From Pascua guehoae (taxonomy: Eukaryota > Basidiomycota > Tremellomycetes > Trichosporonales > Trichosporonaceae), in assembly GCA_001600415.1 (NCBI GenBank), contig BCJX01000017.1, positions 28,491-92,490 of the forward strand: DNA of 64,000 nucleotides. Direction: 5' to 3'. Shown piece by piece: positions 41,685 through 53,364 of the stretch (its first letter is position 1; each line of letters begins with the position of its first letter). The notes under the pieces were generated by a model. It searched no databases and was not told the DNA's origin. It saw only the letters and a list, made by a program, of their open reading frames with translations. The translations under genes were made by a program, and so were the position numbers.

Positions 41685-42928
41685 ACTAGCCCGCCGGAGC
41701 AGGGGCTGGACGCATTTCAAACGGGCGCCAATATTGCTAGCGTCGCACCCAGTGCCTCAATGCGGTACCCTGATGTCCAATGTGTGCGATGAAGGGCTTG
41801 ACCCTCGCTGGAGTTGGGTCTGCGTCGAGACGAGTCAGTCCAGAGCTCTCCTGCGGCTGACAGGTTTCAATTCCAACGGTGAATTTTCGCATTGCAGCTT
41901 GTACTGTCGTAGCACAATTGTACGTTACCGTCCATGTACATCTACCTGGTATACTAAATGGACCGGCTCTTGCAAGTCTACCGTCGCAGAACATGCATCC
42001 CCGATAATTTTCAGCTCCGTAATACCTCCGGAGAATGAAGCTACTGTTCTCAGTTTGCTGAAAATAAAGGCGAGGAGGGGTGCAACTGAGCCCAGCTTCA
42101 TTCCACAGGGTTCCGGCGACTTTGTGCTGTTGGCCCGTCGAAATACCACACACATGTAGCGATTGAGCTGTCGAGAGGCGACCTCAAGTGGCGCTGGTGA
42201 TCATGGTCCTTTAGCAGAGCTCCAATTCAATGACGTGTACTGGACATTTGATGCACCATTGCGACTTGTACAGTGGCCGTCTTAAAGGTTACATATGGTC
42301 CCTCCGTGGCGTGGACTTGCACTAGGGTACCTCAGGGGAAACCTGCACCACCCTCCAGTACTCATTTCTCCAACCGTCGAACTTCGAGACGTGATTATTC
42401 AACAACCACTGAAGCAATCCACAAGCTCTCACTGCCGTTACATGTAGATTGGAGAGAGCTTCATGACAGCATACATTCACCCCATTCATGGTAGAGATAG
42501 AGCAAGCTGGTCAGCAATCTGACCACCATGTACCATTTTTACTGTGATATGATCATCAGCATGGTGACTTTTCACATTGGACGGGCCTCTGGCCCATTGG
42601 ATAGGTGTACTTTGTCAATCGTGGCATTGGTACACGTTTGTGCAACCTTTACTACGGCCACTGTGGGTTCACCGTCGAGTACAATTGCAAGAATGCACTA
42701 CGCACAATACAGTACCAGTCACACTGCTGCACGGCTTCCTACTCGTGCCATCAGATTGATGTGGAGAGGGTCCATGACCAATGATGCGGGCGCGACCGAG
42801 CTCATTGTGGCAGTCTTAAAACTTTCCGGTCGCACCTGTACTACACCAAACACCCTATTAGTTCTGTCTGTAGGGCTGGGGCTTTAAGAGGACATGAATT
42901 GCCTGTCTGATTCTGCTCCAGCACCGCG

Positions 42929-42929
<1 letters not shown>
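41685..42929. other. intergenic, nothing recognised
   Basis: Lower-GC sequence with short frames. No gene or RNA recognised. Confidence 0.5.

Positions 42930-42970
<41 letters not shown>
42930..42970. repeat. T41 homopolymer
   Basis: Uninterrupted run of 41 T, about 40 nt past the 3' end of the minus-strand gene at 43012-44694. Read on that strand it is poly(A). Confidence 0.95.
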
Positions 42971-42973
<3 letters not shown>

Positions 42974-43011
42974 GAACTAGTACATTTAATACGACTATCC
43001 TGCCTGTACAA

Positions 43012-44694
43012 TCAGTCGGTGTCCTCGTCCTCGGCCATCTCTGCCCTGAGGGCTGGGAAGAAGTCGGCGATGACGCTGGGGGCGTACTCGTATTCGTCTA
43101 GCTGCATGTCGCTCCCCGACGAGTAGAGGTCCTCGCCGCCGTCGTCATCACTCTCGTCGTCGGTCTCGACGTCGCTGTTGCAGTAGATCTCGGCCGCAAC
43201 GAGGGGCAAGAACCGGCGGTAGTTTGCGAGACGTTCCCGAAGAACGCCGGCGTCGACCTGCACATGGCGCACCATCTCGTCGTCCACCTCATCCGAGAGG
43301 TCCACGTTGACGCGGTCCTCCGGCTCGTATCCCTTCTCCACGACGAGGTAGTGGCAGAGAGCCATCTTTTGACCGATCGTTAGCGTCTCGTCCAGACGCT
43401 TGCCGTGCTTCTTGGCGGTGTCGATCTAAATCTTGGAGAGCTTCTTGCTCTCCGCGACCAGGCACTTGACTGCGCCGGGGAGGCCGTATTGGAGTGCGCG
43501 GCGCTCTGGTCGCATCAGACACATTCTCTTCGCTTATAGTTGACTCACCAATAGCCACCTCCATCTCCTTGTTCTTGACCGTCTTGTCCTTGCCCGTCAA
43601 GACCTGTACCTGGTCTTGCAGTGTCCCGCACGTTGGCGCGACGTCCTCGAGCGCCCTGGCGAGGACCTTCTCGTAACGGGCACGAGTGTCGGGCTGCACC
43701 CGTTGGCCCCCGACGGGGAGGGCGTTGGACCCGTACGCCTCGGCGGCCGTAAACGGGATTACCGCCCAGTCCCCCGAGCTCTCTTCGTAGTGGAAGCGGA
43801 CCTTCTCCGCGACGATCCACTCGCGGACCCGCTCGAAGGTTGTGCCGACGAGGGTTTGACGGGAGGCCGTGGTGCTCGTAGTAGCCGGGTTTTCGTCCGG
43901 AAGGTCGGCAATAACGGTGCTGCGTCCGATATGCAGCGCTGTGGGTCAGTTGTCGCCTTGTGATACGACTCAATCGTCGTCGGGAAACGATAGAGGCTGT
44001 ACTCACACACCGTGCGACCCAAGAACTGCCTCAATTGCTGATATTTGAAGCCAGCGCCCTTGGACTTGGACTTGACGTTCTTGACAAACTTGATCATGTC
44101 GGCGCCGTCCCAGTCAAAACACTCCATGACGCAGTGCAGAGTCGAGGCAATGTCTGCGCACTCGGCGTCGGTATACTTGCCCTTTCTACCCGCGCTCTCA
44201 GCGTCAAGGAGGGTTTCTGCCTCGTGATTGGGAAGGCTGCGGTACTGGGTCGTCTCAATGCGTGCACGAAACGAGTTATGGACGTCGAGAAGGGTCTTCT
44301 CCCGCCGCCAGATTCGGCCTGTAAACCGGTGTAAGCATCATGAAGAAGGACCGGGGAACTGCACCTACCCAGCGCCACGTACACCACGGCAAGCAGGATG
44401 TCGGGGGCGGTGGGTGTGGCGGGCTCATCCATAAAGAAGAGACCTGCACGCTGCAGGCTGAGACCGGCACAGTCTAGGACGCCCTTGATGGTGTGCTCGA
44501 CTTGCGAGATGGACTGGGTGGACGTGGCGGGCGCGATGGGAGAGTAATAGGGGTTGGAGAAGGCGAGACTGCCGTCGCCGCTGAACGAGGGAAGCTCTTT
44601 CAGAGCTGTTGCCAGGCTGTTGTCACTCTGTCAGACTCTCCTCTCTCTGGTTCTTAGACGATGGTGTTACTTACCTGCCCTCAGAAAGAGGCAT
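43012..44694 (-). pseudogene. unknown multi-exon gene with in-frame TAG
   Basis: Exons 44694-44675, 44616-44369, 44318-44007, 43938-43549 and 43505-43012. Introns are 58, 50, 68 and 43 nt with good signals. Without the stop the product would be 487 residues; as written it ends at TAG 43428-43426 after about 349. The sequence starts MPLSEG and continues SLATALKELPSFSGDGSLAF, ECFDWDGADMIKFVKNVK, TFERVREWIVAEKVRFHYE and VQVLTGKDKTVKNKEM. The frame stays open for 137 codons beyond the TAG, reading IDTAKKHGKRLDETLTIGQK, then an acidic tail. Explanations: a nonsense mutation of a CAG codon, a base error, or a 36- or 45-nt intron ending in ATTTAG (weak donors GTCGCG or GTCAAG, no branch point). I do not recognise the family. 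Confidence 0.6.
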
Positions 44695-46214
44695 CGTAGC
44701 TATTCGAGGAAGATTGTGGGTTGTGGCAAAGAGAAGAGAAGAGAAGATGAGGAAGGAAACAATGAGCGGTGGGCAATGTGAATAATTGGAAAGGAGGTGT
44801 AGACGACCAAGGGCACGCTGTGCAGGTGGCAACAAGTCGAGAGTAGCAAGTGCTGTGCTGATTTACAGGCCTTTTCCTCAGGCATTGCCTAGGAAATCAG
44901 GCGTATAGATCATAAGGCCAGTTGTAGGTGGATCATCTGAAACAACCTTCCTTGCCATGAACCCGCATATAATTCGATATTGTTGACTTTGCCCCGACCC
45001 TTCAATAAATCTTGAACATTTGCTCCAGCAGTAGTGCAGCAGTACAAAAATATCCTTTGGCGACTTTCACAGCATTAGAGATGTCCAAGCATTCGTGTTC
45101 CAAGGGTTGGGTCGAAGAGCTGCTGAACGGTGGATTCGGCACAGCGCCACATTCACTCAGCTCTCCTGACATCCACACCGCTGACCAGGCCTCGAGCATC
45201 CCCAACCAAGCCATTTTCCGATGTAAACTATACTGGGAGTCATTCTAATAGCGCAGGAAGATTGCCCAAAGGGAATAAAGGAGGACACGGAATGGGACAA
45301 GATAGGCAAGTAGAGAAGCACGATGCTGCGATCGCAGAAGTGCACAAGTCGTGTGGTGCGGCCGCTAAACATGGCCTGGTGCATATATGCTATTAGTTTA
45401 AAATAGTAACGTATCCTGGGTCAATGCATGTGAAATTTTAACTCACCAACTTGGATGGTAGTTGAGAAACAATTACTCGGGCGGAGGCATCAAAGTGGAT
45501 GGTGGTTGAATGTGGCACTTTGTCTCATGACGTTTTGGCGAAGTGGAGCACCAAACGCGTGGGGTCCATGGGGTGACGGGGGTGAAGTGTGGAACGAACG
45601 AGCGATCAGCACAGTGCACAGATCGCGAGAAGTGGAGGTAAGGAATCAAACTGCTGGGCTGACACAAGGATCGACAGGGCAGATGCTGATCTCCAACCGT
45701 CCGCCAGCGGTGCTGGCCGCCACATCCCGTCCTTTGCACTTCAACTTCCAAATTTTATTTCAACTCACCTTCAAACACACTGCACTTCTTCACATATTAG
45801 CACCAGGACCTTGAGCATGGCCCGGGCCCGCAAGAAGGGCGAAAGGACGACACTCAGGTGAGTCTCAGATTGTGGCGGTGAGGGGTACAATGACACCACT
45901 ACATCCGTCTTCTCCTCCCCCACCCCTCTGTCACCCCTTGTCGATTCCGGCTTCGACGGCGCTGCTTTGTTTCCACCATCCGACTAATCAGCAAGGTCTG
46001 GTAGCCTTGCAGAGTGAAAGAAGCAAACAGTTGTGGCACCTGCTGCCATTGTTAGTCTGCTGCTGCTCTCCTCACCAACATGTTTGGCGAGTAACTGCTG
46101 CATACGACTGCTGCTGCACTTCTCTTTCTCTTACTGCTAACTACTACTACTGGCCAACAACTCAAGACTGCTGAGACACCGGGGGTACTACCAAATGACA
46201 CAACCGCTACCACC
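44695..46214. other. intergenic, nothing firm
   Basis: No gene recognised. A short ATG frame at 45817 (MARARKKGERTTLR) ends in a GTGAGT donor but no partner exon was found. Confidence 0.45.
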
Positions 46215-48287
46215 CTACTCGACGGGGCCAACGGGGCCGACGTAGCCCGTGAGACGGACGTGGATGGCCTTGATCTCGGAGTAGTTCTCGAGCGCGTACT
46301 CGCCTGGATTGTCAGCGATGGCAATGGATGTTAACTAGAATTTCGGCTTACCAAGCTCCCTGCCGATACCACTTGCTTGCACGTTAGCATAAAGCACGAA
46401 GGCAACTCCAACAACTCACCCTTGAAGCCGCCGAAGGGGATCTGCGAGTGGAGCTCGTTGTAGCAGTTGATCCAGACGGTACCGGCGTGGAGCTGCGAGG
46501 CGACGCGGTGGGCCTTCTGGAGGTTGGTGGTGTGGATACCGGAAGCGAGACCGTAGATCGAGTCGTTGGCAGCCGAGACGACCTCCTCCTCGGTCTCGAA
46601 GGTCGAGATGACGACGACGGGGCCGAAGATCTCCTCCTGGACAATCTTCATGTCGCGCTTGACGTTGCCAAAGATGGTGGGCTCAATGAAGAAGCCGTCC
46701 TTGCCGTGGCGGACACCACCGGTGATGACCTCGGCACCCTCCTGCTTGCCGCACTCGACGTAGTTCATGATGCGGTCGTACTGGGTCTGCGAGACCTGGG
46801 GGCCCTGGAAGGTGCTCTCCGCGAAGGGGTCGCCGACGGCGACACCCTTGGTGACCTTGACGAACTTCTTAACAAACTCGTCGTAGATGCTCTTCTCGAC
46901 GTAGAGACGCGAACCCGCGCAGCAGGTCTGGCCGTGGTTGAAGAAGATACCCTGGGCGGCGTAGCGGACGGCGTCGTCAATGTTGGCGTCGGCAAAGACA
47001 ATGTTGGCACCCTTGCCACCGAGCTCGAGGGTAACCTTCTTGAGGTTGGACTTGGCGGCGCTCTCCATGATCTTGCGGCCGACGGCGGTCGAGCCAGTGA
47101 AGGCGACCTTGTCAATGTTCATGTTGCTCGAGATGGCGTTGCCGACAGTCTGTCCGTAGCCGTTGACAATGTTGACGACACCAGCGGGGAAGCCAGCCTC
47201 AACAATGAGCTTGGACATGTACTGGGCGGTGAGGGGGGTGAGCTCGGAAGGCTTGATGACAATGGTGCAGCCGACAGCAAGAGCCGGGGCGAGCTTCCAG
47301 GCGAACATGAGGAGAGGGAAGTTCCAGGGGACTAGGGGCCGTTAGCATTGGGTCGACCTATCTGAAATCCCAAACTCACTAATCTGGCCACAGACACCGA
47401 CGGGCTCGTGCTTGGTGAAGGTGAGCTTGTCCTTGGACTGCTCAATGACCTTGCCGTGGATCTTGTCGGCCCAACCGGCGTAGTAGCGGAAGCATCCGGC
47501 AGTCTCGGTGACGTCAAAGCCCGAAGCGGCGCTGAAGGCCTTGCCGTTGTCGAGGGCCTCGAGCGAGGCGAGGATGGCGTTGTCGCGGTCAACGAGGTCG
47601 GCGAGCTTCAGGAGAAGCTTGCCACGCTCGAAACCGGGGGTGTTGACGCCCCAGGTGGTGGTGAACGCCTTGCGGGCGGCGGCGACAGCAATGTCAACAT
47701 CGGCCTCAAGGCCCTCGGGGATGTCGACGAGGTTCTCGCCAGTGGTGGGGTTGACAACGCTGTCGGGTTAGCCGAATGGACGGAGCTCCGCGAGGTAGTG
47801 GGCAAGACGGGGCTGCGAGGGGACTGGTCGGTGTAAAGCTAGTGCGAAGCAATTTCGGCACCACTTTGCACCGAGGACTCATATCTCAGGGGCGTCACTG
47901 CGGTTGCGTGTCGCAACGCATTGGGCAGGCGGGGATGGCCGCTCCCATTGGCCACCAGTCACACCGAGGATAACCCGGGGGCCGTGGACTGGGGTGATGA
48001 CCGATGGGGGGTGCCTTGTGGATCGCGAACAACGCGCGGGGGGTGGGGGGGCACACACAGACGTAGTGTGCACGACTGGGGAGCAGGATGGGGATAGTGG
48101 CGAGCAAGTGGGGGCAAGTGGGGGAGATGGCTCATGCGTGCTGACGAGCAGCAAGTACTCACGGAATGGTCTTGGCGTTCTTGTCGACCGACTCGACCCA
48201 CTCGTTGTTGATGAAGAGACCGAGGGGGACCTCGACGTCAGCCTTGAGGCCGGCGTGGTTGAAAGTGTGCTTGAAGACGGGAGCCAT
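46215..48287 (-). CDS. NAD(P)-dependent aldehyde dehydrogenase
   Basis: Five exons: 48287-48163, 47759-47380, 47331-46420, 46375-46352 (24-nt micro-exon) and 46303-46215; 509 residues, normal for the family. Oxidises aldehydes such as acetaldehyde to acids. Visible family features: IIPWNFPL, KPSELTP, FTGSTAVGR (coenzyme-binding loop), general base E271 in LELGG, catalytic C305 in GQTCCAGSR, EEIFGPV, and IPFGGFK followed by SGIGRELGEYALENY. The micro-exon supplies the conserved ASGIGREL segment, which supports the model. No mitochondrial presequence is apparent (MAPVFKHTFNHAGLKA), so a cytosolic location is likely. Intron 1 is 403 nt, long for this window. Substrate preference cannot be read from sequence. 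Confidence 0.95.
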
Positions 48288-50452
48288 TGTTGTGTCTTTT
48301 GCTGAGAAGATGGGTTGTGTGAGGGTGGACATGGGAATGGGTGTCGGTCTTTATAGTGTTAGTCTGGGAAGGTCGAGCCAGCCAGGCTGTCTGGCTAGAC
48401 ACCAACGCCGAGGTGGGGGCCATCAGGGTTTAACGAGGCCAGCGAGGGAGAGGAAACCCAGGGGCTAGACGTGCAACGTTGGGGCGACCGCGGCGGCCGC
48501 CCACACCAGGGCGGGCCAGGCAGATGTCACAAAGAGGCGCGAAAAGTCCATCTCGTCTTGCCCTCTGGCCGCGCGCGCGGCGCGTCAAGGCTGGATGGCG
48601 CCTTCAGGTTCAAAGTCTGTACAGAGTGTGGTGCATCAGGCTCAGGTGGCCGCCGTTTGTCCATCCATTCCCCTTTCGCCCTTGAGCCACGCTGATGCTC
48701 AGCTGACCTTGTGACCCCGATTAGTTAATAACCGTGCACCATCTGCGGCCATGGGGGGAAGCTAAGCTTGGCCGAGGGGTCGGATAGGTGTGGGGAAACG
48801 GGATGGGGCAGATGGGCAGAGATCAGACACACTGCCCAATGCTATAGCCGAGTTCCGAGCCAACCATAGCCCACTTTTGCGCGTTTGCCGCCGGACCGCT
48901 GCCGGAGAGTCTTGCCGTTCAACCGTCGAGCTGCCGAGCCCTTTTGTCCCGGGATCTTTGGTTCGTCAGCCAAGGTGTGCCTTTTTTTCTCCGTTTGGTG
49001 GGCGAGCTTGGACAACCCATATTGCATCTTGGAGGCCAGGGCATGCCCCCTTCCAGGCACTCCTCTCCCCACCTTGGCCCACCTTTTGTGATGCACGTTG
49101 CGATTCATAAAAGTGACCAACCACCGAAGGGCATGTGGCACGCGGAGCCCACCTGGCCCACCTGTGCCACCTGGGGCCACCTATTGACACGTCGCCCCTC
49201 TGCTCTCAGGCCACCTTTCTTGCCGAACAATGCCACAGCCCTCTGATCTTGCGTGTCGGACCCCCGCGCCCGTTTTTGATTTTATTATGACACTTCCTCT
49301 GATCCTCTGGCCCGCTCTCACCCATTTTGGCCTTGTGCCAGCCGCTGCCCAGCCCCGCAGCGATCGTCCCTGAAGGCCCCGCACCCGCCCACCTCGTTTA
49401 GTGGCATGTGGCACGCCATCGGGGACACATGCCCACACTACCCCCTCACAACCTGGATCACATCACGTCTCATCCCATCTCCGACACAAGCCTCCTGCCA
49501 GCCTGTCGTCAGCCTGTCAGCCTGTCAGCCTGTCAGCCTGTCAGCCTGTCAGCCTGTCAGCCTGTCAGCAACCTGTCAACCGTTGTTGCGTTGCGTCTGT
49601 TTTGGATCACTTGCAGAGAGAGGCCCACCCAATCTCGGGTGGATTCGCATTCTTTCCAGTGAGCGCTCCCGAACACATGCCTATCAAGCCATCCCTCCCA
49701 CGGCCCGTCTGATCTGCACTACTGTACCTCGGTCTCAATTGATGCAATCTTGTTGTTTTGGCCCCACGGTCCCCTTGCTCTCGCTCCCACCCACCCCGTG
49801 TTGCCCCGCTCCAGTCACGATCCAACTTGCTGAGGGCGGACCTTCGGACAACGTCCCATGTTCGTGCGGTGCTGCCCCACACCGCTCAGGCATGGCTTAT
49901 TCAGTTGGAATCGCACGCACAACTCAAGAGATAGTGGAGACGTGCGGTGGAGGCCGTGTGCTCGGCTCGGTGACCTTGGCATGAGCGGCACACGGCGGCA
50001 GATGAACACAAATCAGAGTGTAACGGCATCCGTTCACGGCCTGCGCATGCTGGTGGCGAGGCGGACACTCAAGGCCGCAACGCGGCACAATGCTTGACCG
50101 ATACGATGATAAACCCTCTCCGGCTATGACACAGGATCCGAGCCGGGGCATGTTACTGGCTCTGGCAGAAGTTATTAACAGTACAAAAAGTCGGAACGAT
50201 GCCGGTGGGCATGAATTGTGATCTTCCATTTCACCCTCTCATCTCCAGTGAGGTCATGCAAACCCGCCAACTTTAAACTTCAGCCTGATCCCTGACCTAC
50301 TTGCCGCATGCTGAAAGCACCACGTGGCATTATTCTGTTGCAATTTTGTCTGCATTTATCCTGATATCACGTGACACAACTGCCATCGATTGTTGTTCGT
50401 CGTCACCACAACTGTCGAGCTCGTCATACAACAGACTTTCTCGCCACCCACT
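48288..50452. other. intergenic region
   Basis: No gene recognised over ~2.1 kb. It contains the 8-bp repeat at 49510 and G-rich/C-rich tracts. It separates two divergently transcribed genes, so it should hold both promoters. Confidence 0.5.
49510..49568 (+). repeat. (AGCCTGTC)n tandem repeat
   Basis: About seven perfect 8-bp units, with degenerate copies on both sides. Confidence 0.9.
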
Positions 50453-52620
50453 ATGGACCAGGCAAGTCCTACAACCATCACAGACTGACAAGGCTGACCC
50501 GAGAAGGACGCATTCAGGGCGCTGCTTAGCAAGCCGCGCGAGGGCGGCTCATCCCGCTCACGAGGAGGCGTTCTCGGTGGTCCAGCTCCAAAGCGAGGAT
50601 ACGGCGGCACCAAGAAGGAAAGGTGTGTCCAGATCGTGCATGCATCGAGGGACAGGAGGGCTGACGCCGTGGCAGCTCTGATAAGAAGAAAAAGAGCGAC
50701 CATTCTGAAGATGGCAGGCCTGCCTTTGCCCCCCGCGGCTTTCAAAGGAGAGCGAGGGAACAAGAGGACTCGAGATACAAGGACCGCGCCGCCATTCGCC
50801 GACAGGGAGGAGAGGACGAGTATAAACACGTGAGTGGACTTCTTCGAAAGTGGACCAACTGACTCTGCAGGTCAATGAACTGTTGGAAGACTTTGAGCGA
50901 CGGAAGAAGGAAGCGGGAGAGGATGCAGACAAGGTGCGTTTGATCTTGCAGCCGATGCCTAACCTGCCAGGTAGAAAAGCAACGCGCGTACCTCGGAGGT
51001 GACGCAGAGCACTCTGTGCTTGTCAAGGGCCTCGATTTCGCGCTTCTGGCCCAGCGCAAGGCGGAGTTGGAGCGCGAGAAAGGAAAGGGCATGGACGATG
51101 AGTTGGAAGAGCTTGCTCGCGACATTGGCAAAGGCAGGGACAAGGAGACGGACAAGGGAAAGGAAAAGGAAGTGAAAGAGAGCGCCATGTCCAACAAGGT
51201 GAGTGGAGGTTAGGAGGATGAGGTATAGTCTAACGTTCAGTTCAAGTCTATTGGGGCCAAGGCCACGACTGGAGGGACAGAGAAGAAGAAAAAGAAGAAG
51301 AAGAAGGCCATTGTGGAAGCGGAACCCACCAAGAAGGCCGAAGCTGTGAGCAAGGCTGAGAAGGCCGAGGCAGCACCAAGCACCGCCCGTCCCACGCCAA
51401 CCATTTTGCCCAAACGTGCGGCGTCACCTCCACCTCCCCCAGAGCCAGAAGCCGAGGAAGACATCTTTGCCGACGCTGGCGTGTACGACCTATCAGCGGC
51501 GCGTGGGGCGGATGACGAGAGCGGTGACGATGACATGGATGTGGACGAACCCGAGCCCGAGCGAGGACGGTCTCGCTCACGAGGTCGTTCGTCGTCACGT
51601 TGTTCGTCTCGCTCACGCTCGTATGATCGGGATCGCAGCCGCTCGCGTTCGTACGATTCGCGTTCATACGATTCGCGCTCGTACGATTCACGATCGCGAT
51701 CGCGCTCACTCTCCTACGACGACCGCCGAAGGTCATACTCGCGGTCTCGTTCTCGTTCTCCCGACCGTGGTTATCGTGGCTCCTACCGCGACGACGCTCG
51801 TGACAGGTACGCCAACGACGGACGTGAGAGGCGGTATCGTGACGACCGGTGTGACAACCGTGACCGTGGCCGCGGCGGGTCCTACTCTCGTTCACCAGAC
51901 CGTGGATATCGGGGCAGCTATCCGCGGCCGCGGTCGCCTGGCGGGTATGGCCGAGGGTATGGTGACCAACGTCGCGGAGACGACCGACATAGGCGGCGGT
52001 CGGACTCTCGATCGAGGTCCCCAAAACGTGTCCGTTCCCCAGACCGGTCTCACTCGCACCGCATCTCTGGTTCAGATGTCACAGAAGGACGACGCGCACG
52101 GCGTTCCCGCTCGGACTCGCGCACGCGCTCGAGATCTGCTCGTGCTCGGACCTCGTCGCTGTCCCCATCTCTGGCGTCCCCTGCCAAGCAAGCACGTCCT
52201 CGCGCACGCTCCCGCTCGCGCTCGGCCACGCCGCCGCCCCTGCTCCAGCAGATGATCCCATTGTCGCGCTCGCCATCGCCCGAATCGGACGAAGACGACG
52301 ACGGCCCTGTCACACGGCTCAAGCCCTTGTCGTCTACGGCCATTGCAGACGTGCGCGGCTTCCTCGACGCTGATAGCGAGGCTGCCAAAGACGAAGAGCG
52401 CCGGTTGCGCAAGGCACGCTGGCGCGCTGCCCAGGGCCTTGCGACACAGGACGGTGTGGACCCTGAGCTTCTGAAGCGCGACATGAACGAGAAACAAAAG
52501 TCGAACCGCGACTATGTTCTTCTAATGAACCGAATCAAGAAGGACGAGGACGGAGGCGGGGCCGCGGGAGGCGCCGGCGCCAGCAAGGGGGACCCAGAGG
52601 GGCCAGGTGGAGAGGACTGA
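50453..52620 (+). CDS. RED/IK-family spliceosomal protein with long RS domain
   Basis: Exons 50453-50461 (9 nt), 50507-50622, 50676-50829, 50871-50933, 50971-51198 and 51241-52620; 649 residues. Intron 1 has a GC donor (CAG|GCAAGT), the only one that keeps the frame MDQ|DAFRALLSKPR. RED_N features: DAFRALLSKPR, SDKKKKS, SRYKDRAAIRRQGGEDEYK, then VEKQRAYLGGDAEHSVLVKG and LDFALLAQRKAELE. RED/IK (SMU-2) works with SMU1 in spliceosome activation. The central segment EEDIFADAGVYDL corresponds to the acidic motif of the family. Then follows a ~200-residue RS-rich region (SRSRSYDSRSYDSRSYD, RSRSPDRGYRGSY) that is larger than I expect for RED proteins. The C-terminal segment FLDADSEAAKDEERRLRKAR...NYVLL-like (NRDYVLLMNRIKKDE) fits the family end. 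Nuclear. Confidence 0.85.
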
Positions 52621-53364
52621 GCGGTGACAAGGGTCTGCAGGTGTCGCTCTCCGTGTCCGTGCTCGTCTTGCCCTCGTCGGAAAATCTCCCCAACGGTGAG
52701 GCGTAGTCTCGGCAGCGATCGCGATTGCCACAAGGTGGGCATCCAGCAGCTGCCCCAATATGGTTCGTGGCGTGCGGCATGGAGTTGTACACGTTTTACA
52801 AGCTGCGCATGGTTTGGCCGGAGCAGCCCACGTCCATTCTCGGTCCAGTCCATAGCCGACATGCCAGAGTTTGCGTCGCAGTGCTGATTGGAGGACTAGC
52901 CGCGTCTCATCGACGTTGTGATGTGGGTTGTTGGGGGCCACGGAGATCAAGGTTTTGAGGCAAGATGTCACTGGTGCGTCGGCGCCTAGCGCCTAGATGA
53001 CCGATTGTCCGATGGGCATGGTGTGACCGAGCTTCGGTGCCGTGTGGCTCATGATAATATCGCGGGGCACAATTCATGGTGCCTGATGACAAAAATGATG
53101 ACCGATCACGTGCAGTTCCGTCGGAAGCTCGACGAGCGGACGAGTGGCACTTAGCGCTGAGTCACCACCCACCACGTTGCCTCCACCCGACGATCAACCG
53201 AAGCGCCAACATTCGGTCGAGCAGCTACGGGCAGTCTGTCCACTCTGTCGCGCCAGCAACCACCAGCCACAGCAAACCAGCGCCAGCCAGCAGCAAACGA
53301 GCCCAACACACACGCAGACTCGCCACCCACCTGTCCACCCCCCAGACCGAGGTAGTCACCCACG
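52621..53364. other. intergenic, nothing recognised
   Basis: Short frames only; the last 200 bases are the probable leader of the ACT-domain gene. Confidence 0.5.

Noticed and set aside
43012..44694. Processed retrogene suggested by the adjacent A41 run
   Set aside because: The gene keeps four normal introns, so it was not copied from spliced mRNA.
45817..45857. Possible first exon MARARKKGERTTLR with GTGAGT donor
   Set aside because: No acceptor and following exon could be found before the convergent aldehyde dehydrogenase gene.
46448..47335. 295-codon plus-strand frame opposite aldehyde dehydrogenase
   Set aside because: Antisense shadow of the conserved enzyme exon; its content mirrors the codon bias.
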